From assembly GCA_035551355.1 (NCBI GenBank), contig DASZNF010000100.1, forward strand, positions 1 through 64,000: 64,000 nt of DNA, in the 5' to 3' direction. Position numbers and translations under genes: made by a program. The first letter of the stretch is position 1; every line of letters starts with the position of its first letter. This DNA comes from DATATV01 sp035551355 (GTDB taxonomy: Bacteria; Actinomycetota; Actinomycetes; Mycobacteriales; Pseudonocardiaceae). Positions 14,008-22,503 of the stretch are shown here, piece by piece. The notes beneath the pieces are model-generated. The model worked only from the letters and a program-made list of their open reading frames with translations, did no database searches and was not told the origin of the DNA.

Positions 14008-16062
14008 ATGACCACGTTCGCCCCGGCGCCCCCGGCGCCCGCCCCCGTGGTGGCGCCACCACCGAAACGGGCGCGCAACTGGACCACGCCCGCACTGGTG
14101 GCGCTGCTGGTCGGCGCCGCCGTGCTGTACCTGTGGGACCTGAGCGCCTCGGGCTACGCCAACAGTTTCTACGCCGCCGCCGTGCAGGCGGGCAGCAAGA
14201 GCTGGAAGGCGCTGCTGTTCGGCTCGCTGGACGCGGGCAACTCCATCACCGTGGACAAACCGCCGGCCGCCCTGTGGATAATGGGGCTGTCGGCGCGGAT
14301 CTTCGGCTTCAACTCGTGGAGTCTGCTTGTCCCGCAGGCGATCGAGGGCGTGCTGTCGGTGTGGCTGACCTACGCCACGGTGAAGCGGCTGGCCACCCCG
14401 GCGACCGGATTGCTGGCCGGGGCGATGTTCGCGCTGACCCCGGTGGCCGTGCTGATGTTCCGGTTCGACAACCCGGACGCGCTGCTGGTGCTGCTGCTGG
14501 TGGCCGCGGCGTACTGCACGGTGCGCGCGGTGGAGCGGGCCGGTGCCGGGTGGCTGATGCTGGCCGGGGTGGCACTGGGCTTCGGCTTCCTGACCAAACT
14601 GGGGCAGGCCCTGCTGGTGCTGCCCGCGCTGGCGCTGGTCTACCTGGTGGCCGCGCCGACCGGGCTGGGCAAACGAATCCGGCACCTGCTGTACGCGGCG
14701 GTCGCGCTGATCGTGTCGGCCGGCTGGTACGTCGCGCTGGTGCAGCTCTGGCCGGCCGCCGACCGCCCCTACATCGGCGGCTCGACGAACAACAGCCTGC
14801 TGGAACTGGCCTTGGGCTACAACGGAATCGGCCGGTTGTGGAGCAGCAGCTCCAGTGGCGGCGGAGGCGGTGGCGGTGGTGGGTTCGGCGGTTCCACCGG
14901 CATCACCCGGATGTTCAACTCCACCTTCGGCACCGAGATCTCCTGGCTGCTGCCGGCCGCGTTGATCGGCCTGGTGGCCGGACTGTGGTTCACCCGCCGG
15001 GCGCCGCGCACCGACCGGACCCGGGCCGCGCTGCTGCTGTGGGGCGGCTGGCTGCTGGTGTCGGCGCTGGTGTTCTCCTTCATGAGCGGCATCATCCACG
15101 CCTACTACACGATCGCGCTGGCCCCGGCGATCGCCGCGCTGGTCGCCATCAGCGTCCGGGAACTGTGGCGGGGCAAGGAATTCCTGGCCGCGCGGGCCGC
15201 GCTGGCGTTGATGGTGGCGGCCACCGGGATCTGGAGTTTCGTGCTGCTGGGCCGGGACACCTCGTTCCTGCCCGAGTTGCGCTGGGTGGTGCTGATCCTG
15301 GCCGTGGTGAGCAGCGGCGTGGTGCTGCTGGGCGTCGGCCTGGCCAAGCGGACGGCCGTGGTGGTGCTCGCGGCGGTCGCGATCTCCGGTCTGCTGGGCA
15401 GTTCGGCCTGGGCGGTGTCCACCGCGGGCAACGCGCACACCGGCAGCATCCCCAACTCCGGCCCGGCCTCCTACAACTCCAGCGGCATGGGTGGCACGGG
15501 TGGCACGGGTGGCGGCCCGAGCGGCGAGCGGCCTTCCGGCTCGGGCGGCGGCATGGGCGGAACTCCGCCCTCGGGCAGCAACTCCGGCCGCCGGACCTCG
15601 GGCAGCAGTACCGAAAGCAGTACCGAAAGCAGCACCGGCAGCAGTACCGAAAGCCGGCCGTCGGGTTCGACCGAGTCCTCGGCCTCGGGCACCGGCGGTG
15701 GCGGCGGAGGCATGACCGGCAGCGGCACCACCAGTTCCGCGCTGACCACCCTGCTGACGAACGCGGGCACCACCTGGTCGGCCGCGGTGGTCGGCTCGCA
15801 GAACGCGGCCAGCCTGGAACTGTCCACCGGCACCTCGGTGATCGCCATCGGCGGCTGGGACGGCAGCGACCCGGCGCCGACCCTGGCCCAGTTCGAAACC
15901 TGGGTCAAGGAAGGAAAGATCCACTACCTGATCGCCAGCGGCGGCCAGGGCGGCGGATCGACCGGGACCTACAACTCGATCCTGACCTGGGTGAAGGCGC
16001 ACTACACGGCGGAAACCGTTGGTGGCACGACGATCTACGACCTGATCAAGGCCACTGGCTGA
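14008..16062 (+). CDS. GT39/ArnT-like membrane glycosyltransferase with Gly/Ser-rich extracellular parts
   Basis: A 684-residue multi-spanning protein of the PMT/ArnT type. The first loop holds DLSASGYANSFYAAAVQAGSKSWKALLFGSLDAGNSITVDKPP, with Asp near the first membrane segment and the DKPP motif of the family. About twelve hydrophobic helices follow. A run of nine glycines after SSSS breaks one extracellular loop. After the last helix comes a low-complexity Gly/Ser/Thr stretch containing repeated SSTES units. The C-terminal domain of about 120 residues has TSVIAIGGWDGSDPAPTLAQFETWVKEGKIHYLI, usual for this actinobacterial subfamily. ATG 14008 has GGAGG nine bases upstream. It probably transfers a sugar from a polyprenyl phosphate to an exported acceptor. 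Confidence 0.88.
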   Translation: MTTFAPAPPAPAPVVAPPPKRARNWTTPALVALLVGAAVLYLWDLSASGYANSFYAAAVQAGSKSWKALLFGSLDAGNSITVDKPPAALWIMGLSARIFGFNSWSLLVPQAIEGVLSVWLTYATVKRLATPATGLLAGAMFALTPVAVLMFRFDNPDALLVLLLVAAAYCTVRAVERAGAGWLMLAGVALGFGFLTKLGQALLVLPALALVYLVAAPTGLGKRIRHLLYAAVALIVSAGWYVALVQLWPAADRPYIGGSTNNSLLELALGYNGIGRLWSSSSSGGGGGGGGGFGGSTGITRMFNSTFGTEISWLLPAALIGLVAGLWFTRRAPRTDRTRAALLLWGGWLLVSALVFSFMSGIIHAYYTIALAPAIAALVAISVRELWRGKEFLAARAALALMVAATGIWSFVLLGRDTSFLPELRWVVLILAVVSSGVVLLGVGLAKRTAVVVLAAVAISGLLGSSAWAVSTAGNAHTGSIPNSGPASYNSSGMGGTGGTGGGPSGERPSGSGGGMGGTPPSGSNSGRRTSGSSTESSTESSTGSSTESRPSGSTESSASGTGGGGGGMTGSGTTSSALTTLLTNAGTTWSAAVVGSQNAASLELSTGTSVIAIGGWDGSDPAPTLAQFETWVKEGKIHYLIASGGQGGGSTGTYNSILTWVKAHYTAETVGGTTIYDLIKATG

Positions 16063-16074
16063 GGCCGATCGGCC

Positions 16075-16112
16075 CCGGCGGGTACGTCCGGATGACCGGA
16101 CGTACCCGCCGG
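16075..16112 (+). terminator. strong hairpin terminator after the GT39 gene
   Basis: A perfect 17-bp stem runs from 16075-16091 to 16096-16112 with the loop ATGA. The arms begin CCGGCGGGTACG. It is the strongest hairpin in this part of the window. Confidence 0.9.
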
Positions 16113-16191
16113 TATCCTGTGGCCGAACGGACCAGCAATACCACCCGAACGGGCCAAGACAATAAAGTAATTGACGGTTCAAAATTCTTGA

Positions 16192-17139
16192 ATGGAATTC
16201 ACCGAGCGAGTGCGGGACAATTCTCCGAGGTTTAGTTTTCCGTGGCCCACCCAATGCCACCCGGAGGTCGCCAGCATCGAAGACGAGACCACACAATGGG
16301 CTCTGCGCCACCATCTCGCGACCGGCGACCGGCGCGCGATGGCCCTGCGAACCGCCAAGTTCGGCTATTTTTCCGCCCGCTGTTATCCGGACGCCGACCG
16401 CGAGGTCTCCCAGATAAACGCCGACTTCTTCACCTGGTTCTTCCTTTTCGACGACAGCTACGTCGACCGCGCCGCACCCGGTGCGCCGCTGGTCATCCCG
16501 GCGATCAGTGCGGCCCTGCGGGTGCTGGACTCCGGTGTGCCCGGCGACGACGACATCGTGGAGGTGGCCGCGTTCGCCGACGTGTGCCGCCGGCTGCGGG
16601 CCCGGGCCACGCACGCCCAGTTCCAGCGGTTCGCCCAGGCCATGCGGTTGTACCTGAACAGCCTCACGTTCCTGGTGCTGATGAACGGGCGCGGAGCGCC
16701 ACCGGCGATGGGCGAGTACGAGGCGATGCGCCACTACACCGGGGGCGTGGAGTGCGTGCAGGCGCTGATCGACATCGGCCGGCCGGTGGCCCTGACCGCC
16801 GAGGAGTACAACCACCCCGATGTGCGCAAACTGGCCAAGTGCATGGGAAACGCGGTCACCTGGCTCAACGATCTGCACGGGCTGGACGTGGAGGCCGACC
16901 AGCCGGGCGTCACCTGGAGCATGCCGCTGGTGCGCGCCGCGCACGGGCACAGCCTGCCGGACTCGATTGACTACACAGTAGAGCGAATCGCCGGCGAGGT
17001 GGCCGAGTTCGAGGCGACCGCACAGCGGATCGAGCCACTGGCCGACATCGCGCTGCGCGAATTCGTCAACGGGCTCCGACTGGGTATGAGTGGCTATCAG
17101 GAATGGGTCGCCCGGGACACCCGGCGCTACACGGTTTGA
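16192..17139 (+). CDS. class I terpene synthase (terpene cyclase)
   Basis: A 315-residue bacterial terpene synthase. The aspartate-rich Mg2+ motif is DDSYVD at 87-92, preceded by FTWFFLF. The second metal motif reads NDLHGLDVE at 226-234, where Gly replaces the usual Ser/Thr of NDxxSxxxE. The C-terminal RY pair (RDTRRY) that caps the active site is present. It cyclises a prenyl diphosphate, probably farnesyl or geranyl diphosphate; the product cannot be predicted. The 50 bp upstream of ATG 16192 are unusually AT-rich and lack a clear ribosome site. No P450 or methyltransferase is adjacent, so it appears to act alone. It converges on a LacI gene 6 bp away. Confidence 0.9.
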   Translation: MEFTERVRDNSPRFSFPWPTQCHPEVASIEDETTQWALRHHLATGDRRAMALRTAKFGYFSARCYPDADREVSQINADFFTWFFLFDDSYVDRAAPGAPLVIPAISAALRVLDSGVPGDDDIVEVAAFADVCRRLRARATHAQFQRFAQAMRLYLNSLTFLVLMNGRGAPPAMGEYEAMRHYTGGVECVQALIDIGRPVALTAEEYNHPDVRKLAKCMGNAVTWLNDLHGLDVEADQPGVTWSMPLVRAAHGHSLPDSIDYTVERIAGEVAEFEATAQRIEPLADIALREFVNGLRLGMSGYQEWVARDTRRYTV

Positions 17140-17145
17140 CGCTGC

Positions 17146-18177
17146 TCAGGCCGATTCGCGGCGGACCAGTTCCACCGGCAGCACCTCCCGGTGCGTGCCG
17201 GATTCGTTGCCGGCCAACAGTTCGTCCAGACGGGCCACCATCCGGCGCATCTGGGTCACCGGGTCCTGCCGCACGCTGGTCAGCGGTGGTTCGGTGTGCG
17301 GGGCGACCATCGGGTTGTCGTCGAAGCCGACCACCGCGACGTCCTCGGGCACCCGCCGGCCGACCTGGCGCAGTACCCGCAGCGCGCCCGCGGCCATCAG
17401 GTCGCTGGCCGCGAACACCGCGTCCAGATCGGGCACCCGCTCGATCAGCTCGGCCATGGCCCGTTCCCCGCCGTCCCGGGTGAAATCGCCGCGCGCACTG
17501 CGCCGCGCGGCCTCTTCGTCGGACAGCCCCAACGCCTCGCGCCAGGCGGTGAACCGTTCCTCGGCGGCCAGTTCGTCGGCCGGGCCGGCCACCGTGGTCA
17601 CCAGCGAGCGGCCCAGGCCGAGCAGATGCTCGGTGGCCAGCCTGCCGCCGCCGGAGTTGTCATTGTCCACCGTGTACAGTTCGGTCGCGTTTCCCCATGG
17701 GCGCCCACCGAACACCATGGGCAGCGGTAGATCCGCGGCCACCGCGGGCAGCAGATCGTCGCGGTGCGGGGTGAACACCAGCGCGCCGTCCACGTGCCCG
17801 CCGGCCAGGAACTGCCGGGCCCGGGCCTGGTCCTCGGGCGAGCGCAGCAACATCAGCACCATCTGCCGGTCGGTGCCGGGCAGCTCCTGGGCCGCGGTGC
17901 GGATCAGCCGGGCGAAGTGCGGGTCGTCGAAGAACCGGTCGCCGGGTTCGGACACCACCACGGCGACCGTGCCGGTGCGCCGGGTGACCAGGGCGCGAGC
18001 GGCCGGATTGGGCTGATAGCCCAGTGCCGCGACCGCGGCCAGCACCGCGTCGACCGCCTGCGGGCTGACCCGCGGCGAAGCATTGAGCACCCGCGACGCG
18101 GTGCCCCGGGACACCCCCGCCGCCGCGGCGACATCCTCCAGCGTCGGCCGTCCCCCACCCGCTCGGTTCCCCATCAC
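17146..18177 (-). CDS. LacI-family transcriptional regulator, CebR-like
   Basis: A 343-residue LacI/GalR protein. The N-terminal HTH is TLEDVAAAAGVSRGTASRVLN, the hinge helix YQPNPAARALVTRRTGTVAVVVSEP, and a full periplasmic-binding-protein-like effector domain follows (DNDNSGGGRLATEHLL, VVGFDDNPMVAPHTEPPLTSVRQD). The hinge and the phrase VVVSEPGDRFFDDPHF recall Streptomyces CebR/BglR, which sense cello-oligosaccharides. A perfect CebR-type operator lies upstream of the GH16 gene two genes away. The start is GTG 18177 (ATG 18174 is the next codon), 7 bp after the Uma2-fold gene, so both are probably cotranscribed. It is the likely local regulator of the secreted glucanase. Confidence 0.88.
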   Translation of the reverse strand: MMGNRAGGGRPTLEDVAAAAGVSRGTASRVLNASPRVSPQAVDAVLAAVAALGYQPNPAARALVTRRTGTVAVVVSEPGDRFFDDPHFARLIRTAAQELPGTDRQMVLMLLRSPEDQARARQFLAGGHVDGALVFTPHRDDLLPAVAADLPLPMVFGGRPWGNATELYTVDNDNSGGGRLATEHLLGLGRSLVTTVAGPADELAAEERFTAWREALGLSDEEAARRSARGDFTRDGGERAMAELIERVPDLDAVFAASDLMAAGALRVLRQVGRRVPEDVAVVGFDDNPMVAPHTEPPLTSVRQDPVTQMRRMVARLDELLAGNESGTHREVLPVELVRRESA

Positions 18178-18184
18178 GCCGTCC

Positions 18185-18775
18185 TTATCGTCCCGGGCGT
18201 CCCAGCCTGTTCAGGTCGATTGTGAGCTCGAACGGTTCCGTCGTGGTGAAGATTTCGGTTTGGTCGCCCGGATCCTGGTAGCCCAGCTCGCCTGCGAGGT
18301 GGCAGGCGACCACGGAAATCGGTTCACGCAGGTCGATGATCCAGTAGTGCGGAATCTCGGCGTCCGCGTACTCGATCCGCTTGAACACGTTGTCGGTGCG
18401 GCGGGAACTGGGCGAGACGATCTCGATGGCGATGAGCACCTCGGATGCCCCGACCATGCCGCCCTTGTCGTCGACCCGCTCGGCCGCCGAGCGCAGCACC
18501 ACGGCCAGGTCCGGCCTGCGGGACGAGCCGGGCTCGTCCGGTGCCATGAACTCGAGGTCCACGTCCAGTTCCTGCAGCACTTCCAAATGGTCGGGCAACT
18601 GCGGGTCCAACTGATTGGCCAGCTCGCGCGAAGCGCGAATGTGCCGGGGGATCGGGCCAGGGGACATCACGATGGTTCCTTCGACAAGTTCGGTGAAGCC
18701 TGACTCGACCTCACCGAGGGCCGCGTATTCGGCGATCGTCAGCGGGTGGTCGGGCATTTGGGGTGCGGCAGCCAT
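18185..18775 (-). CDS. Uma2-family (DUF820, PD-(D/E)XK-fold) protein
   Basis: A 196-residue protein of the Uma2 / DUF820 restriction-endonuclease-like fold. Visible motifs are LVEGTIVMSPGP near the N-terminus, RRPDLAVVL, then IAIEIVSPSSRRTDNVFKRIEYADAEIPHYWIIDL. The PD, the E of IEIVS and the K of FKR make up the PD-(D/E)xK-like core. Family members are abundant in actinobacteria and cyanobacteria, and their substrate is unknown. ATG 18775 has AGGAGG six bases upstream, which overrides the longer open frame. It is the first gene of a two-gene operon with the LacI regulator, transcribed away from the GH16 gene. Confidence 0.82.
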   Translation of the reverse strand: MAAAPQMPDHPLTIAEYAALGEVESGFTELVEGTIVMSPGPIPRHIRASRELANQLDPQLPDHLEVLQELDVDLEFMAPDEPGSSRRPDLAVVLRSAAERVDDKGGMVGASEVLIAIEIVSPSSRRTDNVFKRIEYADAEIPHYWIIDLREPISVVACHLAGELGYQDPGDQTEIFTTTEPFELTIDLNRLGRPGR

Positions 18776-18892
18776 CGGACCTCCTGATGTCGACTGCCAG
18801 TGTTCCACGCGTCGTAGGACGATCACGGTTTCGACATGCTGGGCCGAACGGCCCTGCTCAATAGGCTGAATGGCGCCTTGTGGGCGCTGCTG

Positions 18893-18906
18893 TGGGAGCG
18901 CTCCCA
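18893..18906. promoter_or_regulatory. CebR-type LacI operator
   Basis: TGGGAGCGCTCCCA is a perfect 14-bp palindrome with central CG. It is identical to the classic CebR/BglR-type operator of Streptomyces cello-oligosaccharide genes. It lies 63 bp before the GH16 start and inside the divergent promoter region of the Uma2-LacI operon, so it may control both. Confidence 0.88.
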
Positions 18907-18969
18907 TAGAAGTGTCGCGGTGCCCCTCGGCCGCGAACCCCGCACGAACCGCAAGGAGGCTGTTCGAGC

Positions 18970-20412
18970 ATGAGTGTCAAACACGGACGGATATGGGTGG
19001 CCGGTGCCGCGCTGTCGGCGATGGCGCTGACCGTGGGGGTGATGTCGGTCGCGGCGGCGAACCTGCCCGCCTCGGCGCGCACGGCGGCCGCGACGCCGTC
19101 GGGAATCATGAACGATGTGCCCGCACCGCCCACCGGGTGGTCAACGGTGTTCTCCGACGATTTCACCGGCGCCTCGGGCACCGGGCTGGACACCTCGAAC
19201 TGGCTCTACGACACCGGAACCAGCTATTCCGGCGGCGCCGCGAACTGGGGGACCGGCGAAGTCGAAACGGCCACCAACTCCACCAGCAACGTCTACCAGG
19301 ACGGCAACGGCCACCTGGTGATCAAGCCGATCCGTGACTCCTCGGGCAACTGGACCTCCGGCCGGGTGGAAACCCAGTCGACCGCCTTCTCCGCCCCGGC
19401 CGGCGGCGAGATGGAGATGACCGCCTCCGTCGAACAACCCAACCCGGGCACCGGATTGGGCTACTGGCCCGCGTTCTGGGCGATGGGCGCCGGCGCCCGG
19501 CCGGTCGGCGCGACCAACTGGCCCAGCATCGGCGAGCTGGACATCATGGAGGACGTCAACGCGCTCTCCGAGGTCTCGCACACCTTCCACTGCGGCACCG
19601 ATCCGGGCGGCCCGTGCAACGAGACCACCGGACTGAGCAGCGGTCTGCTGGGCTGTTCCGGTTGCCAGACCGCGTATCACACCTATTCGGTGATCGTGGA
19701 CCGCACCAACACCTCGGCCGAGCAACTGCGCTTCTACACCGACAACACGTTGCAGTACACGGTGAACGAGTCCACCGTGGGCACCAGCACCTGGCAGGCC
19801 GCGGTGGATCACGGCTTCTTCATGATCCTGGACCTGGCAATGGGCGGCGCCTACCCGAACGCGATCTGTGGGTGCACCTCGCCCAGTTCGGCGACCAGCT
19901 CGGGCGCCGGGATGAGCGTGGACTACGTGGCCGTGTACCAGACCAGCGGTAGCGGCACCACCACCACCACGACGACCACCACGACCGGCTCGGGCGGCAG
20001 TACCAGCGCCTACTCGCCGATCCAGGCCGCGTCCTACTCCGCGAGCAGCGGCGCCAAGTCCGAGTCCACTTCGGACACCGGCGGCGGCACCGATCTGGAC
20101 CAGCTGGCCAACGGCTCGTGGGCGGAATATCCGAATGTCGACTTCGGATCCTCCGGCGCGACCCAGTTCTACGGCCGGGTGGCCTCGGGCGCCGCGAGCG
20201 GGGTGAGCGGTCTGGTCGACGTGCGGCTGGACAGCCCGACCGCGACCCCGATCGGCAGCTTCGCCATCGCCGGCACCGGCGGCTGGCAGAACTGGGAAAC
20301 GGTGCCCGCCAACATATCCACGGTCACCGGCACGCATACCGTCTATCTCACCTTCGACAGTGGACAGTCCGCGCCGTTCGTCTCCCTGCACTGGTTCGAC
20401 TTCGGCACCTGA
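18970..20412 (+). CDS. secreted GH16 beta-glucanase with C-terminal CBM6-like module
   Basis: A 480-residue secreted enzyme. A signal peptide occupies about residues 1-40 (RIWVAGAALSAMALTVGVMSVAAA). The GH16 catalytic domain spans about 55-325, with the retaining catalytic motif ExDxxE as GELDIMED (Glu189, Asp191, Glu194). A Gly/Ser/Thr linker with ten consecutive Thr follows, then a CBM6-like carbohydrate-binding module (AYSPIQAASYSASSGAKSES ... VYLTFDSG ... SLHWFDF). It most likely cleaves beta-1,3 or mixed-linkage glucans outside the cell. AAGGAGG lies ahead of ATG 18970. The perfect CebR-type operator upstream predicts induction by beta-glucan oligosaccharides. Confidence 0.92.
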   Translation: MSVKHGRIWVAGAALSAMALTVGVMSVAAANLPASARTAAATPSGIMNDVPAPPTGWSTVFSDDFTGASGTGLDTSNWLYDTGTSYSGGAANWGTGEVETATNSTSNVYQDGNGHLVIKPIRDSSGNWTSGRVETQSTAFSAPAGGEMEMTASVEQPNPGTGLGYWPAFWAMGAGARPVGATNWPSIGELDIMEDVNALSEVSHTFHCGTDPGGPCNETTGLSSGLLGCSGCQTAYHTYSVIVDRTNTSAEQLRFYTDNTLQYTVNESTVGTSTWQAAVDHGFFMILDLAMGGAYPNAICGCTSPSSATSSGAGMSVDYVAVYQTSGSGTTTTTTTTTTGSGGSTSAYSPIQAASYSASSGAKSESTSDTGGGTDLDQLANGSWAEYPNVDFGSSGATQFYGRVASGAASGVSGLVDVRLDSPTATPIGSFAIAGTGGWQNWETVPANISTVTGTHTVYLTFDSGQSAPFVSLHWFDFGT

Positions 20413-20418
20413 CCGGGC

Positions 20419-20448
20419 GCGGTCATCGGCGGCGGGCGGGGTGACCGC
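20419..20448 (+). terminator. possible hairpin terminator after GH16 gene
   Basis: GCGGTCA (20419-20425) pairs with TGACCGC (20442-20448) around a 16-nt GC-rich loop. It lies in the 70-bp gap between the glucanase and kinase genes. The long loop makes it a weak candidate. Confidence 0.4.
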
Positions 20449-20482
20449 CCGTCGCCTGCCCGTTCGTGATGAACTTGGCCCG

Positions 20483-21940
20483 ATGACAGAGCTGGTACTG
20501 GGCGTGGATCTGGGCACCACGGCGACCAAAGTGGTCGCCGTGGACCGGGCGTTCGCCGTGGTGGACACGGTCGAGACCGGCTATGCGCTGCACACCGGCC
20601 CGCACGGCGAGGCCGAGCAGGACCCGGCCGAAGTGCTGGCCGCCGCCCGCGAGGCGGTGGGCACGGCCACCGAACGCGCCCGCGCCCGCGGCGACGAGGT
20701 GCTCGGCCTGTCCTTCAGCGCCGCGCTGCACACCCTGCTCGCCCTCGACGACTCCGGCCGCCCGCTGACCCGGGCGCTGAGCTGGGGCGACACCCGCGCG
20801 GCCGAGACCGCGGCCCGGATTCGCACCGAAACCCAGGGCGCGCTGCACCGGGCCACCGGCACTCCCGTGCACCCGATGTCCCCGCTGGTCAAACTGGCCT
20901 GGTTCGCCGAACACGAGCCGGAGCTGCACGCCCGCGCCCGGCACTGGTGCGGCCTCAAGGACTACGTGCTGGCCGACTTCACCGGCCGCCTGGTCACCGA
21001 CCTGTCCGTCGCCTCCGCCACCGGCCTGCTCGACCTGAACACCCGGGACTGGCACGCCGGCGCGCTGCGAGTGGCCGGGATCGGTCCGGACCAACTGCCC
21101 GAACTGGTCGAGCCCACCGCGGTCCTCGAACTGGCCGAGCCGGTCGGCGGGCTGCCCAACGGGCTGCCGGTGATCGCCGGGGCGGGTGACGGTCCGCTGG
21201 CCAACCTGGCCGTCGGCGCGGTCACCCCGGGCACCGCCGCGCTGTCGGTGGGCACCAGTGGCGCGCTGCGGGTGGCCCACACCGAACCCGTGGTCGACGA
21301 GCAGTGCGCGCTGTTCTGCTACCTGCTGGCCGAGGACCTGTGGGTGCTGGGCGGGGCGATCAGCAACGGCGGCGTGGTGGCCGCGTGGGCCGCCGACCTG
21401 TTCGGCCCGGCCCCGCTGGGCACCCTGCTCACCGAGGCGGCCGAGGTGCCGCCCGGCGCCCGCGGGGTGCTGGCCGTGCCGCACCTGCTGGGCGAGCGGG
21501 CGCCCTGGTGGGACGCGGCCGGGCACGGGGCGCTGCTGGGTCTGCGCCGCGACCACCGGCGGGCCGACGTGGTGCGGGCACTGGTCGAGGGGGTCGGCCA
21601 CCAGCTGGCCATGGTGCGCGACGCGGTGCTGGCCGCGGACGTGGACATCACCGAGGTGCGGGCCACCGGTGGCGCGTTCCGCGGTCCACTGTGGGCCGAG
21701 GTGCTGGCCGCCGTGCTGGGAGTGGAGCTGCACATCGGCAGCGACCGGTCGGGCTCCGGATTCGGCGCCGCCCTGCTGGCCTGGCGCGCGCTGGGCGGCC
21801 TGGATTCGCTGTCCCGGGCGGCCGAACTGGCCGGGCACGAACGGACGATCATCCCCGATCCGGTTGCCACACAATGGATGGCGGACGCGCACCCGAAAGT
21901 GATCGACATTTTCCGGGTGGTCCGCGACCTGACCGGATGA
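20483..21940 (+). CDS. FGGY-family carbohydrate kinase, gluconokinase-like
   Basis: A 485-residue sugar kinase of the FGGY family. The N-terminal phosphate-binding strand is GVDLGTTATKVVAVD. The central part has SFSAALHTLLALD and SWGDTRA, and the catalytic Asp lies in VIAGAGDGPLANLAVGA. The C-terminal domain has SVGTSGALR, GGAISNGGVVAAWA and EVRATGGAFRGPLWAEVLA. SxALHTLLALD with LSWGDTRA points to gluconokinase rather than xylulokinase or glycerol kinase, which is moderate evidence. It would phosphorylate gluconate to feed the pentose phosphate pathway. ATG 20483 is used; no clear ribosome site is visible. No gluconate permease is adjacent. Confidence 0.82.
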   Translation: MTELVLGVDLGTTATKVVAVDRAFAVVDTVETGYALHTGPHGEAEQDPAEVLAAAREAVGTATERARARGDEVLGLSFSAALHTLLALDDSGRPLTRALSWGDTRAAETAARIRTETQGALHRATGTPVHPMSPLVKLAWFAEHEPELHARARHWCGLKDYVLADFTGRLVTDLSVASATGLLDLNTRDWHAGALRVAGIGPDQLPELVEPTAVLELAEPVGGLPNGLPVIAGAGDGPLANLAVGAVTPGTAALSVGTSGALRVAHTEPVVDEQCALFCYLLAEDLWVLGGAISNGGVVAAWAADLFGPAPLGTLLTEAAEVPPGARGVLAVPHLLGERAPWWDAAGHGALLGLRRDHRRADVVRALVEGVGHQLAMVRDAVLAADVDITEVRATGGAFRGPLWAEVLAAVLGVELHIGSDRSGSGFGAALLAWRALGGLDSLSRAAELAGHERTIIPDPVATQWMADAHPKVIDIFRVVRDLTG

Positions 21941-21956
21941 ACCGCGGAACACGGCA

Positions 21957-21972
21957 ATTTGAGCATTCAAAT
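21957..21972. promoter_or_regulatory. MarR-type palindromic operator
   Basis: ATTTGA (21957-21962) and TCAAAT (21967-21972) form perfect arms around GCAT. The site is AT-rich against the GC-rich background and ends 18 bp before the marR-type start. It is likely the autoregulatory site of the MarR protein. Confidence 0.7.
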
Positions 21973-21990
21973 AGCGGCTATGCTTCTGCG

Positions 21991-22503
21991 ATGAGCGAAC
22001 CCCGGTGGCTCGACCAGGCCGAGCAGCGGACCTGGCTGGCCTTCCTGGCCACCACGCAACTGCTGGACGAGGCCCTCGACCGGCAGTTGCAGCGGGATGC
22101 CGGGATGCCGCACGCCTACTACCGCATCCTGGTCGCGCTGTCCTTCGCGCCCGAGCGCACCATGCGGATGAGCGATCTGGCCGCGGTCAGCCAGGCCTCG
22201 CAGAGCCGGCTCTCGCACGCGGTCAACCGGCTGGAGGACTCCGGCTGGGTGCGCCGGGAGAAGGACGCCAACGACAAACGGGTCACCCACGCCACCCTCA
22301 CCGAAAAGGGCCTCCAGGTGCTGGCCTCGACCGCGCCCGGGCACGTCGAGGCGGTCCGGCAGAACCTGTTCGACCTGCTCTCGGCCGAGCAGATTCGGCA
22401 ACTGTGGTCCATCTGTGAAAGCGTGCTGCCCAAACTGATCGACGGCACCAGCCATCGCATCTTCCCGGCGATGATGTTGGGAGAACAGGAGGATCAGCCG
22501 TGA
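21991..22503 (+). CDS. MarR-family transcriptional regulator
   Basis: A 170-residue MarR protein. An N-terminal helix (WLAFLATTQLLDEALDRQLQRD) precedes the winged helix: MRMSDLAAVSQASQSRLSHAVNRLEDSGWVRREKDANDKRVTHATLTEKG. The DxxDKR wing motif is present as DANDKR. The C-terminal helices form the dimer interface. A palindrome lies 18 bp upstream. Its stop overlaps the GTG start of the M20 amidohydrolase, so the regulator and enzyme are translationally coupled. It is probably a repressor responding to a small ligand related to that enzyme's substrate. Confidence 0.88.
   Translation: MSEPRWLDQAEQRTWLAFLATTQLLDEALDRQLQRDAGMPHAYYRILVALSFAPERTMRMSDLAAVSQASQSRLSHAVNRLEDSGWVRREKDANDKRVTHATLTEKGLQVLASTAPGHVEAVRQNLFDLLSAEQIRQLWSICESVLPKLIDGTSHRIFPAMMLGEQEDQP

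Noticed and set aside
15491..15715. Alternative-frame small protein in the GT39 Gly/Ser-rich region
   Set aside because: It is an Ala/Arg-rich shadow of the low-complexity repeat and has no ribosome site.
13921..16950. A 1009-residue - strand open frame opposite the GT39 and terpene synthase genes
   Set aside because: It is antisense to two well-supported genes, is Gly/Arg/Gln/His-rich low-complexity and matches no family. Long antisense frames are expected at this GC content.
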